Numbered from the stretch's first letter, positions 34,161 through 43,148 are shown. The stretch is 64,000 nucleotides of DNA from Halalkalicoccus sp. CGA53 (GCF_036429475.1 NZ_CP144125.1:1922001-1986000), one strand, 5' to 3'. The notes: generated from the sequence alone by a model not told the origin. Numbers and translations are program-made.

Positions 34161-35971
34161 AGCACAGCCTCCCCGATGACCCTCTCGACGATGTAGACGG
34201 CCAGATCGAGGAACACCGCGAGGTCGGGGACGATTCCCAGGAGGACCGCCCCGGTGACGATCACAGCGATCGGCATGAGCATGAGCCAGGTGCTCTCCTC
34301 GCGGATCGGGGTGCGCTCCCAGCCGCCCGGCGGCGCGCCGCCGTGGTGGTCGCCGTGGTCGTCGTGGTCCTCCGTACTGTGATCGCTCGGGTTCACGTCG
34401 ACCGCGTAGGCGGGGTCGTCGTCAGCGTGGCCGCTGCCACGAGCGTGGGCGCCGCCACGAGCCTGGCCGCCGTGGTCCGGGTGCCCGCCGTCGGTCACCG
34501 CGTGCGCGTGCTCACCGTGATCGTCACCATCGTCGAAGTAGGACTCACGCTTCCCGCCCATCGGGTACTCGAGGAGCGGTTTCGCGTCGTGGCGCTCTTC
34601 GCTCTCGAAGAAGGCGGTGTAGACGACCGGCCAGAGGTAGGCGATGTTCAGTATACCTGAAACGATCAGCGCGAGCGCGAAGATCGAGAGCCCGGCCTCG
34701 AGCCCGCCGATCAGGAGGTAGAACTTGCTGACGAAGCCCGCTAGTAAGGGTATGCCTGCCATGCTCGCCGCGCCGAGGGCGAACGCGCCCATGGTGAGCG
34801 GCATCCGTTTGCCGATGCCGGCCATCTCGCTGACGTAGTCGGTGTGGGTCTCGACGTGGACCGCCCCCGCACAGAAGAAGAGCGTGAGCTTCCCGAAGGC
34901 GTGGGCGGGGATGTGGAGCAGTGCGCCGACGAGCGCGATCGGGTGCAGCATCGACAGCCCGAGGACGATGTAGGAGAGCTGTGCGGTCGTCGAGAACGCG
35001 AGCCGACGTTTCAGGTGGTCCTTCCGGAGCGCGATGATACTCGCGGCGACGAGCGTGAACGCCGCGAGCGCCGCGAGCGGGAGGTTCACCCCGAGGTCGC
35101 CGGTGAGCTCCGGTCCGAAGGTGTCGAGGATGAGGCGGGCGACGCCGAACGCACCCGATTTCACGACCGCGACCGCGTGGAGCAGCCCGGAGACCGGCGT
35201 CGGAGCGACCATCGCGTCGGCGAGCCAGGAGTGAAGCGGCATCACGGCCGCTTTCACGCCGAAGCCCGCCGCGAGCAGGAAGAACGCGATCGAGGCGGCG
35301 ATCGGATCGGTCGCCGCGGCCTCCGCCAGCGCGGTCATCCCCCCGGTCTCGAAGGCGACGGTCGCCTCGCCCACCCCGGCGGTGAGCCAGTAGACCAGCA
35401 CCGTGCCGGCGAGCAAGAAGACCCCGCCGCCGAAGAACGTGTAGAAGAGGTACTTCCGCCCCGCGATTCGCGCCTCGTCGTCCTCGTTGTGCGCGACCAG
35501 CGGGTAGGTGACGAGCGAGAGCAGCTCGTAGAAGAGGAAGATCGTCACCAGATTACCGGCGAACGCGATGCCCAACGCGGTCGAGAGGCTGGCGGCGAAG
35601 GAGGCGAAAAATCGGGTCTGGGCGTGTTCGTTCAACCCGCGCATGTAGCCCGTCGCGTAGAACGAGGTGAAGATCCAGAGGAAGCTCGCGAGCAGCGCGA
35701 ACAGCATCCCCAGGGGATCCGCGCGCAACGAGAAGTCGATCCCGGCGACGAACTCGGTGCCGGTCGCCTCGGCGAAACTCCACTCGTAGACGGTGCCGTC
35801 CATCACGCCGGGGAGCATCGAGGCGACGATACCAAACTTCGCGAGCGCGGCGAGCACCGACCAGCCCTCGCGGACGTTCGGGTAGCGGTACGAGGCGACG
35901 ATCAGGACGACCGCGAGCGCGGAGACGAGCACCGCGGCGAGCGGTCTGATATCGGTGACGAGTTCACTCAT
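34157..35971 (-). CDS. mnhD: Mrp antiporter/complex I-like subunit, MnhD type (second copy), with His-rich loop
   Basis: The 604-residue protein has about 14 helices and the conserved proton-channel features FLFYELLSLVTYPLVAHNEDD (Glu), KAAVMPLHSWLADAM (Lys, His) and HIPAHAFGKLTLFFCAGAV. Residues 480-549 form an unusual hydrophilic loop with 12 histidines and many Asp and Gly, before a last helix (about 562-585). MnhD relatives lack such a loop as far as I know. Overlaps of 4 nt with both neighbours place it inside the operon. Confidence 0.88.
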   Translation of the reverse strand: MSELVTDIRPLAAVLVSALAVVLIVASYRYPNVREGWSVLAALAKFGIVASMLPGVMDGTVYEWSFAEATGTEFVAGIDFSLRADPLGMLFALLASFLWIFTSFYATGYMRGLNEHAQTRFFASFAASLSTALGIAFAGNLVTIFLFYELLSLVTYPLVAHNEDDEARIAGRKYLFYTFFGGGVFLLAGTVLVYWLTAGVGEATVAFETGGMTALAEAAATDPIAASIAFFLLAAGFGVKAAVMPLHSWLADAMVAPTPVSGLLHAVAVVKSGAFGVARLILDTFGPELTGDLGVNLPLAALAAFTLVAASIIALRKDHLKRRLAFSTTAQLSYIVLGLSMLHPIALVGALLHIPAHAFGKLTLFFCAGAVHVETHTDYVSEMAGIGKRMPLTMGAFALGAASMAGIPLLAGFVSKFYLLIGGLEAGLSIFALALIVSGILNIAYLWPVVYTAFFESEERHDAKPLLEYPMGGKRESYFDDGDDHGEHAHAVTDGGHPDHGGQARGGAHARGSGHADDDPAYAVDVNPSDHSTEDHDDHGDHHGGAPPGGWERTPIREESTWLMLMPIAVIVTGAVLLGIVPDLAVFLDLAVYIVERVIGEAVL

Positions 35972-37515
35972 GAGAAGACCTCCGAGACGAAGGGGTCGAA
36001 CAGTTCGTGGAACGTCGCCCCCGCGAAGCCGAGGGCGACGGCGAGGACGGCGGCTCCGACGGCGAGACCGATCATGCCCCTGGAGACGGGGTCGGCCTCC
36101 TCGAGCGTCCCGACGAGGACGCCCTCACCGCCGTCGGCCGCGACGCCGTTTGCGGAGGGGCCGCTCGCACCATCCGGCACGCCCGTGGTGGGCGTGAAGA
36201 ACATCTTCTCGAGCAGACGGGCGACGTAGCCGAGCGTGAGCATCGTCGAGAGGAAGATCACCGCGGCGACCGACCAGAGTTCGGCCTCGATCGAGCCGAC
36301 CGCGATGTACCACTTGCCGATGAAGCCGACGGACGGCGGGATGCCGATCAGCGCGATGCCGAGTACCGCCATCGAACCCGCCGCGACCGGCCGGCGCGCG
36401 AACAGGCCCGCATACTCGTCGACTTTCCGGGCGCCGTAGCCGGCAGCGATCACGCCTGCACAGACGAACAGCCCGGCTTTCATGACGCCGTGTCCGACCA
36501 GATGGACGAGCGCGCCGACGAGCGCCGTCTCCGTGAGCAGGCCGTAGGCGGCGACGATCAGGCCGAACTGCGAGACCGACGAGAACGCGAGCATCCGCTT
36601 TACGTCGACCTGGATCACGGCGAGGGCGCTACCGGCGATCACGCTCACGGAGCCGACCGTGACGATGACCTCCTGGAGGTAGGGGGTGGCGTGGACGAAC
36701 TCAACGGTGTAGACGCCGAATATGACGCGCGCGAGCGCGTACGCGGAAACCGTCGAGACGAGCGCCGCGATCATCGGCGTCACGCCGTCGGGGGCGTGCT
36801 GGTAGGCGTCGGGCTGCCAGGTGTGAAGCGGCCACTGGGCGACCTTGATCGCGAAGCCGACGAACATGAAGACGAAGCCCATTCGCACCAGGGGATCGTC
36901 GTAGCCCGCCTCCGGGATCGCGCTCGCGAGGTCGATCATGTTCAACGTCCCCGTCGCGAGGAAGACGAAGCCGACGCCGACGAGGTAGAGCGACGCCCCC
37001 ACGGTCCCGATGATCAGGTACTTGAGCGCGGCGACGGCCGCCTCCGGGCCGTCTGCCTTCGCGATCAGCGCGTAGGTCGCGATGCCGGTGATCTCGAGGA
37101 AGACGAAGAGGTTGAAGACGTCGCCGGTGAGCGCGATGCCCATCAGGCCCCCCACCAGGAGGAGATAGCCGCTGTAGAACGTGTTCCCGCGCGGGCCGCC
37201 GTGGCGGGTGTAGGCGAGGGTCGCCAACGAGATTCCCGCGACGAGCAGGACGATGATCGTCGAGAGCTCGTCGGCGACGAGTTCGATCCCGACCGGGCGC
37301 TCGAAGCCGCCGAGCGGGTGGATCACCCAGACGCGCTCGCCGACGCCGTAGACGGCGTTCGCGACCGGGAGCGAGAGCGCGAAGACGGCCCCGCAGACGG
37401 CCGTCGCGACCGTCCAGCCGACGTCGTCGTACCGGAGGCCGAGCGCGAGCGGGAACGTCGCCCCGAGGATCGGGAGGATCACGAGCAGCGCCGGGACGAG
37501 GTCGAGGCTACTCAT
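35968..37515 (-). CDS. mnhD: Mrp antiporter subunit MnhD (first copy)
   Basis: The 515 residues match MnhD/MrpD closely: VFNLFVFLEITGIATYALIAK (conserved Glu), KVAQWPLHTWQPDAYQHAPDGVTPMIAAL (Lys, His), and LVGHGVMKAGLFVCAGVIA. About 14 helices are predicted; the length is normal for MrpD. Its start overlaps the MnhC stop by 8 nt. Confidence 0.92.
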   Translation of the reverse strand: MSSLDLVPALLVILPILGATFPLALGLRYDDVGWTVATAVCGAVFALSLPVANAVYGVGERVWVIHPLGGFERPVGIELVADELSTIIVLLVAGISLATLAYTRHGGPRGNTFYSGYLLLVGGLMGIALTGDVFNLFVFLEITGIATYALIAKADGPEAAVAALKYLIIGTVGASLYLVGVGFVFLATGTLNMIDLASAIPEAGYDDPLVRMGFVFMFVGFAIKVAQWPLHTWQPDAYQHAPDGVTPMIAALVSTVSAYALARVIFGVYTVEFVHATPYLQEVIVTVGSVSVIAGSALAVIQVDVKRMLAFSSVSQFGLIVAAYGLLTETALVGALVHLVGHGVMKAGLFVCAGVIAAGYGARKVDEYAGLFARRPVAAGSMAVLGIALIGIPPSVGFIGKWYIAVGSIEAELWSVAAVIFLSTMLTLGYVARLLEKMFFTPTTGVPDGASGPSANGVAADGGEGVLVGTLEEADPVSRGMIGLAVGAAVLAVALGFAGATFHELFDPFVSEVFS

Positions 37516-37963
37516 CGACGCGCACCTCCCGAAGGGTCCCCTCGTTCATCGTACCGTACTCGGTGTAGATCCGGACGATCAGCGCGAGCGCGACCGCCGT
37601 GAGGCTGATCCCGACGACGATGGCGGTGAGGACGATCACGTGGGGGAGGGGACTCGCGACGGCGAGTTCGCCCGGCGTCGAGTCCTGTGGAACGACCGGC
37701 GAGACCCCGCCCTCGACGTAGGCAGCGGCGACGAAGAAGAGGAAGACGGCGGTCTGAAAGAGGTTCATCCCGATCACCTTCTTCACGAGGTTCGGGCTCG
37801 CGATCATCATGTAGAGCCCCACCGAGAGCAGGACGAACACCGTCGCGTAGGCGTAGCGGGTGAGGAAGGTCTCGACGAGCGCGGGTGCGAGGGTGGCGTC
37901 GGCGACGGTCGGGAGGACCGAGGCGAACCCGAGGGCGGCCTCCGGGGCGATCGCGTCGATCAC
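37508..37963 (-). CDS. mnhC: Mrp antiporter subunit MnhC (NuoK-like)
   Basis: The 151-residue protein has an N-terminal polar extension (about 1-35) and three helices: TVFVLLSVGLYMMIASPNLVKKVIGMNLFQTAVFLFFVAAAY, then a third after VVPQDS (HVIVLTAIVVGISLTAVALALI). The conserved NuoK-type motif GMNLFQTAV is present. An internal start near TRYAYATV would give the more usual 115 residues, so the first 35 residues are uncertain. Confidence 0.88.
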   Translation of the reverse strand: MIDAIAPEAALGFASVLPTVADATLAPALVETFLTRYAYATVFVLLSVGLYMMIASPNLVKKVIGMNLFQTAVFLFFVAAAYVEGGVSPVVPQDSTPGELAVASPLPHVIVLTAIVVGISLTAVALALIVRIYTEYGTMNEGTLREVRVDE

Positions 37964-38454
37964 GCCCCGTCACCCCCGCGGTCGAGGCCGGCCGCGGTGA
38001 CGAAGAAGAGGCCGATGAAGACCCCGGCGACGATCAGCGCGATGCCGCCGACCTCGATCGCCTCCATCCCCCACTTCGTCCCGTCGGGGATTCCGACCAC
38101 CGTCTCGAACAGCCGGTACTCGAGGAACGCGCCGCCGAGTGCCATCGTGACGATGCCGACGCCGAGGAAGATCACGACGCCGCCGGCGACCAGCCCGGTG
38201 ACGACGGAGTTCCGGAGCCACTCGCGGGTCGGCTCGATGCCGAAGGCGAACGCGAGCATCAGAACTGTCACGCCGATGATCGCCCCGCCCTGGAAGCTCC
38301 CGCCGGGGGTGTCCGCGCCGTGGAGCGAGAGGAACAGCCCGTAGGTGAGCACGAACGGCGCGACGAGCTTCACCGCCGTCAGAATCACCTGGCTCTCGAC
38401 GTAGGTGTCGTCGTAGCCGTCGCCGCGGCTCATCGAGCGGTCGGCCCGGGCCAT
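37960..38454 (-). CDS. mnhB: Mrp antiporter subunit MnhB
   Basis: The 164-residue protein starts with a polar stretch including a YDDTYVESQV segment, then four helices with MnhB motifs: LVAPFVLTYGLFLSLHGADTPGGSFQGGAIIG and GIEVGGIALIVAGVFIGLFFV-like residues near the end. It is fused to no other domain here. The ATG overlaps the stop of the DUF4040-type gene by 1 nt and its own stop overlaps the MnhC start by 4 nt. Confidence 0.9.
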   Translation of the reverse strand: MARADRSMSRGDGYDDTYVESQVILTAVKLVAPFVLTYGLFLSLHGADTPGGSFQGGAIIGVTVLMLAFAFGIEPTREWLRNSVVTGLVAGGVVIFLGVGIVTMALGGAFLEYRLFETVVGIPDGTKWGMEAIEVGGIALIVAGVFIGLFFVTAAGLDRGGDGA

Positions 38455-38990
38455 CAGGCGAACGCCTCCCGGTTGAGCACCAGCAGCGTGGCGATCCCGG
38501 CGGCGAAGACGACGACCGCCTCGCCGAAGGTGTCGAAGCCGCGGTAGGCCGCGAGCACCGCCGTCACGGCGTTCTGGACGCCGGTGTCCGCCCACGTGTT
38601 CTGGATGTAGTACTGGGTGACCTCGGGGTTCGACCAGACCGGGGCTGCCGGGTCGCCCACGGCGGGGACCTCGGGGATCGTCGAGAGCAACACCAGCGCG
38701 AGCGCCCCGACGGCGATCAGCCCGGGAAGGTGGATCTCCTCGAAGAGGTCGTCGCTCGCGGGCCGACTCGTCTTCGCGATGGTGAGAAGGAGCAGTATCG
38801 AGGTGACCCCGGCCCCGATCGCCGCCTCGGTCATCGCGACGTCGGGTGCTAAGAGGAACGTGTAGAGGATCGCCATTCCCAGGCTGTAGGCGGCGAATAC
38901 GATGATCGCCGAGAGTACGTCCCGAAAGAGCGCGGTGGCGACGGCGGTGATGACGACGAAGACCACGAGCGTGCCTTCGAGCGGGGTCAC
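38454..38990 (-). CDS. Mrp antiporter subunit, MbhD/MbhE-like (DUF4040)
   Basis: The 178 residues have five to six helices. The first half (VVFVVITAVATALFRDVLSAIIVFAAYSLGMAILYTFLLAPDVAMTEAAIG) is the DUF4040/MbhD domain found in MrpA C-termini and in membrane-bound hydrogenases. The second half (QYYIQNTWADTGVQNAVTAVLAAYRGFDTFGEA) is MbhE-like. It therefore replaces the C-terminal part of bacterial MrpA. Confidence 0.88.
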   Translation of the reverse strand: MTPLEGTLVVFVVITAVATALFRDVLSAIIVFAAYSLGMAILYTFLLAPDVAMTEAAIGAGVTSILLLLTIAKTSRPASDDLFEEIHLPGLIAVGALALVLLSTIPEVPAVGDPAAPVWSNPEVTQYYIQNTWADTGVQNAVTAVLAAYRGFDTFGEAVVVFAAGIATLLVLNREAFA

Positions 38991-39328
38991 CGCTTCTCAC
39001 CCCCGTCGGTTCGCGACTCGCCCTCGGGAGTCCACGGTTCGATCCCCGACTCCGAGGCGGCCCGGGCGATGGCGTGAGCCGCGGTCGGGTTCGTGATGAA
39101 GACGAAAAAGAGCAACAGCACGGTGTAGACCGTCGCGTGCTGCCAGCCCAGCGCGAGGGCGACCGCGGCGAGCGCGAGGCCCGCGCCGAGGGTGTCGGTC
39201 TGGGAGGCGGTGTGCGCGCGGGCGTAGACGTCGGGCAGGCGCAGGACGCCCACGGCGGAGACGAACGTGAAGAACAGCCCCCCGACGAGGAGGATGATGA
39301 TCGCCCAGAACCGGAGCGTCTCGATCAC
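38987..39328 (-). CDS. mnhG: Mrp antiporter subunit MnhG
   Basis: The 113-residue protein starts at GTG and has three helices; GGLFFTFVSAVGVLRLPDVYARAHTASQTDTLGAGL is the MnhG signature. A polar acidic C-terminal tail of about 25 residues follows. The GTG overlaps the stop of MnhF (4 nt). The longer frame upstream is the shifted reading of MnhF. Confidence 0.9.
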   Translation of the reverse strand: MIETLRFWAIIILLVGGLFFTFVSAVGVLRLPDVYARAHTASQTDTLGAGLALAAVALALGWQHATVYTVLLLFFVFITNPTAAHAIARAASESGIEPWTPEGESRTDGGEKR

Positions 39329-39597
39329 AGCACACCCCCCCGCTCGACGGTGAACTTCGAGATGGCGACGGCCATCAGGAAGTTGAGCAGCGCGTAGATC
39401 AGCGCGACGTCGAGGAACCACGGCTGGTCGAGACCCGCGGCGAGCAGCGCGAGGATCACCACCGTGTTCGTCCCGAGGACGTTCACCGCGAGCACGCGGT
39501 CCTGGACCGTCGGCCCGGCGACCGCCCGGTAGAACATCGCGATGGCGAGGACGACGAACAGCGCGGCGGCGAACAGGAAGATCTCCGAGACGACCAT
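39325..39597 (-). CDS. mnhF: Mrp antiporter subunit MnhF
   Basis: The 90-residue protein has three helices: LFAAALFVVLAIAMFYRAVAGPTVQDRVLAVNVLGTNTVV and LDVALIYALLNFLMAVAISKF contain the MnhF motifs GPTxxDRV and ALLNFL. It overlaps the MnhE stop by 1 nt and the MnhG start by 4 nt. Confidence 0.92.
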   Translation of the reverse strand: MVVSEIFLFAAALFVVLAIAMFYRAVAGPTVQDRVLAVNVLGTNTVVILALLAAGLDQPWFLDVALIYALLNFLMAVAISKFTVERGGVL

Positions 39598-40646
39598 CAG
39601 CGATCGTCCCCCTGGAGGATCTCCGTGTCACCGCGCTCTCTCGGCGTGGCGATGGTCGCGGCCTCGCGACCGTAGAAGACGAACCGGACCGCGCGTTCGA
39701 GCCCACCGTCGAAGAGGTCCTCTCGCGCCTCTGCGATCAGCGTGTGGACGACGAGTCGCTGGTCGTTCGCTCTCACCGTCAGGGTGCCCGGCGTGAGCGT
39801 GATGCTGTTCGCGAGCGTCATCAGCGGGAGGCCGCTCCGCACCGCGGCGTTGACCCGCGTGAGCTTCGGGTCGATCGGCATCGACGGCCGGAGGATCACG
39901 AGCGAAATCGCCAGGTTCGCCTTCACGATCTCGAACAGCAGGTACGGGACGTAGACCATCCCCCGGAGCACGCGGGCCGGCGTTCGCGTCGGGTGCAGCG
40001 GCGTCGAGAACGTGACCTGCGAGAGGGTGACGGCGACGATCGTCGCGCTCGCCGCGCCGGTGATCAGGTCGAAGGGGTAGGTCGGATCGCCCAGGATCAG
40101 GTAGAAGAGATAGGAGACGGCGAAGAGGCCGACGAACCGGCTCCGGCCGCCCGGACCGAGAAACCGTGCGTGACGGGCCGAGCGCTCGACGGGTGCCTCG
40201 GACCACTCGACGCCGGCAGCCGTGAGCTGGCCTTCGAGCGGCTGGAGCATCGGCGCGGTCGCGCCGGGGCGGTACTCCGGGTCGAGGATCACCCGGTCGA
40301 TCCCACGCTCCTCGACGTAGGCCTCGATCGCCTCCGCGTAGTCGCGGGGGCCGAAGAGGTACTCGTCGGCTCCGAGCAGGGCGGTCTCGACCGTGAGCGT
40401 GTCGTCGGAGGCCTCGGCAGCCCAGGCCTCCGCCCGAGCTAGTAGGCGCCGGGCCTCCTCGGCGGAGGCCGTCCCCTCGGGGACGTCGGCCTCGTAGGCG
40501 AGCGCGAACGCCAGGTGGAGTTCGCCGCCGGTCTCGAGACAGGCGGAGACGGCGTGATCGACGGTCTGCCGGGCCGTCACCGAGTTCGATATCGGAACGA
40601 GGAGTCGTTCGTGGCCCGACCCCTCGCTCCCGTCACGGTCGCTCAT
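39597..40646 (-). CDS. mnhE: Mrp antiporter subunit MnhE fused to an N-terminal UspA-like domain
   Basis: The 349 residues have two parts. Residues 1-165 look like a universal-stress-protein fold: HERLLVPISNSVTARQTVDHAVSACLETGGELHLAFAL and RGIDRVILDPEYRPG near residue 127. Residues 180-345 are MnhE: FLILGDPTYPFDLITGAASATIV-like helices, then MVYVPYLLFEIVKANLAISLVIL and the TLANSITLTPGTLTVRAN hallmark. It begins the nine-gene antiporter operon, 58 bp after the coaBC stop. The cytosolic sensor-like domain may couple antiport to a nucleotide or stress signal (inference). Confidence 0.88.
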   Translation of the reverse strand: MSDRDGSEGSGHERLLVPISNSVTARQTVDHAVSACLETGGELHLAFALAYEADVPEGTASAEEARRLLARAEAWAAEASDDTLTVETALLGADEYLFGPRDYAEAIEAYVEERGIDRVILDPEYRPGATAPMLQPLEGQLTAAGVEWSEAPVERSARHARFLGPGGRSRFVGLFAVSYLFYLILGDPTYPFDLITGAASATIVAVTLSQVTFSTPLHPTRTPARVLRGMVYVPYLLFEIVKANLAISLVILRPSMPIDPKLTRVNAAVRSGLPLMTLANSITLTPGTLTVRANDQRLVVHTLIAEAREDLFDGGLERAVRFVFYGREAATIATPRERGDTEILQGDDR

Positions 40647-40704
40647 TACCCGTGACAAGCAAGACTCCTCGCAAAACGATTTCGTTCTTCGGCTGTCAGG
40701 GTCG

Positions 40705-41892
40705 CTAGGCGAGTTCTCCGGCGAGTTTCGCCGCGACCGCCTCGCCCACCGCCCACTTCGTACCCTCGCACTCGGTCGCGTCGTCCCCGGTCACGAGCAG
40801 GACCCGCGAGTCCTCGGCGCCCATCACGCTCGCGTCGTTCGCGACGACAAAGGCGAGTTCCACCCGGGTGAGCGTCTCGCGAGCGGTCGCGATCAGGTCG
40901 TCGTCGTCGCCGCCGGTCTCGGCCTTGAAGCCGACGATCGGCAGGTCCGGGTGGCGCTCTCGCACCGCGTCGATCAGTTTCGGGGTGGGCGAGAGGTCGA
41001 GCGAGAGCCCCTCCTGTCCGGACCGGATCTTCTCCGTGGCTGTCTCGACCGCGTAGTCGCCGACCGCCGCGACCGAGAGCAGCGCGTCGGCCCCATCGAC
41101 CGCCGAGAGCGTCGCCTCGCGCATCTCTTCCTCGGACTCGACCTCCTGGACCTCGGCGAACGCCGGTCTCGGGAACTCGGCACCGAGGGGGTGCGGCCCG
41201 ACCGGGCCGTGGACGAGCGTCACGTCCGCGCCCACGACGTAGCAGGCCCGGGCGACCTGCCTCCCCGTCCGCCCGGACGACCGATTCGTGAGCACCCGCA
41301 CCGGGTCTATCGGTTCGACCGTCGCCCCGCTCGTGATCACGACCTCCCTCCCGGCGAGCGGTCGGTCGCCCACTGCCCGCGCCACGTCGAGACAGATCGC
41401 GTCCTCGCTCGCCACCTTCGCCTTCCCCTCCTCGATCCTCGGGTCGACGAACGAGACGCCCCAGGACTCGACCCGGGCGATGGCGTCGAGAACCCCGGGG
41501 TGGTCGTACATCGGCTCGTGCATCGCGGGGGCGATCACGACCGGGAGTCCGGAGCCGAGCGCCGTCGTCGCGGTGGTCGTCACGGGCGTGTCGTCGATCG
41601 CGCTCGCGATCTTCCCGACCGTGTTCGCCGTGGCAGGCGCGATCAGGAGGACGTCCGCCCAGCCGTCGTAGCCACAGAGCTCGACGTGTTCGACGCTCCC
41701 GGTTATCTCGGTCGTCACCGGGTGCCCGGTCGCGAACTCGACAGCCCACGGGTGGACGATCCCCCGGGCACTGTGGCTCATCACGGCCCGCACCGACGCG
41801 CCGCGTCGGCGGAGTTCGTGTGCGAGTTCGACCACCTTCACCGCGGCGATCGACCCCGTGACGCCGAGTGCGACGTTGGCTCCCGAGAGCAT
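40705..41892 (-). CDS. coaBC: Bifunctional phosphopantothenoylcysteine decarboxylase/ligase
   Basis: The 395-residue enzyme makes 4'-phosphopantetheine from phosphopantothenate and cysteine in CoA synthesis. The N-terminal CoaC half (about 1-185) has GVTGSIAAVKVVELAHELRRRG, ATANTVGKIA, APAMHEPMYDHP (PAMN/H-type) and a flavin-binding fold. The CoaB half follows with VVITSGATVEPIDPVRVLTNRSSGRTGRQVA and VGFKAETG. A TATA-like CGTTTAATCC on the minus strand (41917-41926) lies about 28 nt before the ATG, suggesting leaderless transcription. Confidence 0.93.
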   Translation of the reverse strand: MLSGANVALGVTGSIAAVKVVELAHELRRRGASVRAVMSHSARGIVHPWAVEFATGHPVTTEITGSVEHVELCGYDGWADVLLIAPATANTVGKIASAIDDTPVTTTATTALGSGLPVVIAPAMHEPMYDHPGVLDAIARVESWGVSFVDPRIEEGKAKVASEDAICLDVARAVGDRPLAGREVVITSGATVEPIDPVRVLTNRSSGRTGRQVARACYVVGADVTLVHGPVGPHPLGAEFPRPAFAEVQEVESEEEMREATLSAVDGADALLSVAAVGDYAVETATEKIRSGQEGLSLDLSPTPKLIDAVRERHPDLPIVGFKAETGGDDDDLIATARETLTRVELAFVVANDASVMGAEDSRVLLVTGDDATECEGTKWAVGEAVAAKLAGELA

Positions 41893-42095
41893 GTCTCGGC
41901 ATTTTCTCTATGGGGGATTAAACGTGCCTACCGCGTCGTCCCCTCTCGCCGACCCGCTCCGGTAGAGAATACTGTCGTCCGTCCAGGGACTAAACTTCTA
42001 ACCGTAGATTAAGGTCAAGTAATGAGTCACCATGATTGATACAACTCCCCTGCGAACCGGGATGGGGCCCGGGCGAAGTGGGAGACGAGGCTACC

Positions 42096-43148
42096 ATGAG
42101 TGACAACCACGTCAACAGACGGACGGTACTCGGTGCGGTTGGAACGACGGTCGTCGGCGGGATGCTCGCGACGGGCAGCGCCGCGGCCGAAGGACACGCG
42201 GAGACGTTCTCCGCGGAGCTGACGGGCGCGGCGGAGGTCCCGCCGGTCGAGACGAACGCGAGCGGACGGGCCACGTTCGAGGTGGCAGAAGACGGCTCGG
42301 CGGTCCACTTCCAGGTGTACATCGACTGTATCCAGAACGTGACACAGGGCCATATCCATCTGGGTGCCGAGGGGGAGAACGGGCCGGTGGTCGTGTGGCT
42401 CTACCCGCAGGACACCCGCGAGCCGACGTTGCTCGAGGGCGTCCGACGCGACTTCGTCCTCGCGGAGGGCACCCTCACCGAGGAGGACCTGGTCGGCGAC
42501 TTCGAGGGCGAGTCCCTCGGATCGCTCGCGGAGGCGATGCGCGAGGAGGACGTCTACGTCAACATCCACTCCGAGCAGAACCCCGCGGGCGAGATCCGGG
42601 GACAGATCGTCCCCGACGAGGAGGCCGAGGTGACAGAGGTCGAGGAGCCGGAAGAGCTGCCGGAGGAAGAAGATCCGGACGAAGAGGAAGAACCAGAGGA
42701 AGAGCCGGATGAGGGGCCGATCAGCACCGCCGACGAAGCACAGGGCTCGATCGCGGTAACGGAGCGGAACGTCAACGTGGGTCAGTTCAACCCAGACGAG
42801 GAGTACATCACCTTCCAAAACACGGGCGACCGCCCGATCGACATGACTGGCTGGTACCTCCGAGATCGGTTCGACTCCGGTGTAGTCGACAGCCGTGGCG
42901 ATCCCCGATTCCAGTTCCCCAGGTTCGTTCTGGAGCCCGGTGCGGAAGTGAGCGTCTATAGCGGGGTCGGGAACGACGACGACGAGAACCTCTACTGGGG
43001 ACTGACAGGGCAGAACGTCTGGCTGGTGCAGGGAGACGTGATCATTCTCAAGGACGCGAACCTGGACATCGTCCTTGAAGACGAGTACGGCAACCCGCCG
43101 AACTCCATTCGGTTCGTCTTCTCCGTGCTCCGGTCGCTCTTCGCGTAG
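42096..43148 (+). CDS. Secreted CHRD domain-lamin tail domain protein
   Basis: The 350 residues start with a Tat signal (NRRTVLGAVG; cleavage likely after Ala31). A CHRD domain spans about 36-172 (AELTGAAEVPPVETNASGRA; HIHLGAEGENGPVVVWLY; VYVNIHSEQNPAGEIRGQI). A Glu/Asp/Pro linker (173-208) leads to a lamin-tail domain (about 215-325: EEYITFQNTGDRPIDMTGWYLRD). The last 25 residues are hydrophobic and might insert in a membrane or aggregate. Codon use in the linker is more AT-rich than elsewhere. The function may be surface adhesion or calcium binding, inferred only from the domains. The second ATG-type start is preferred as it begins the Tat signal. Confidence 0.8.
   Translation: MSDNHVNRRTVLGAVGTTVVGGMLATGSAAAEGHAETFSAELTGAAEVPPVETNASGRATFEVAEDGSAVHFQVYIDCIQNVTQGHIHLGAEGENGPVVVWLYPQDTREPTLLEGVRRDFVLAEGTLTEEDLVGDFEGESLGSLAEAMREEDVYVNIHSEQNPAGEIRGQIVPDEEAEVTEVEEPEELPEEEDPDEEEEPEEEPDEGPISTADEAQGSIAVTERNVNVGQFNPDEEYITFQNTGDRPIDMTGWYLRDRFDSGVVDSRGDPRFQFPRFVLEPGAEVSVYSGVGNDDDENLYWGLTGQNVWLVQGDVIILKDANLDIVLEDEYGNPPNSIRFVFSVLRSLFA

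Noticed and set aside
32076-34196. A 706-codon plus-strand frame opposite the third MnhD gene
   Set aside because: Extremely Glu/Arg/Asp-rich with no hydrophobic core; antisense of a clear membrane protein.
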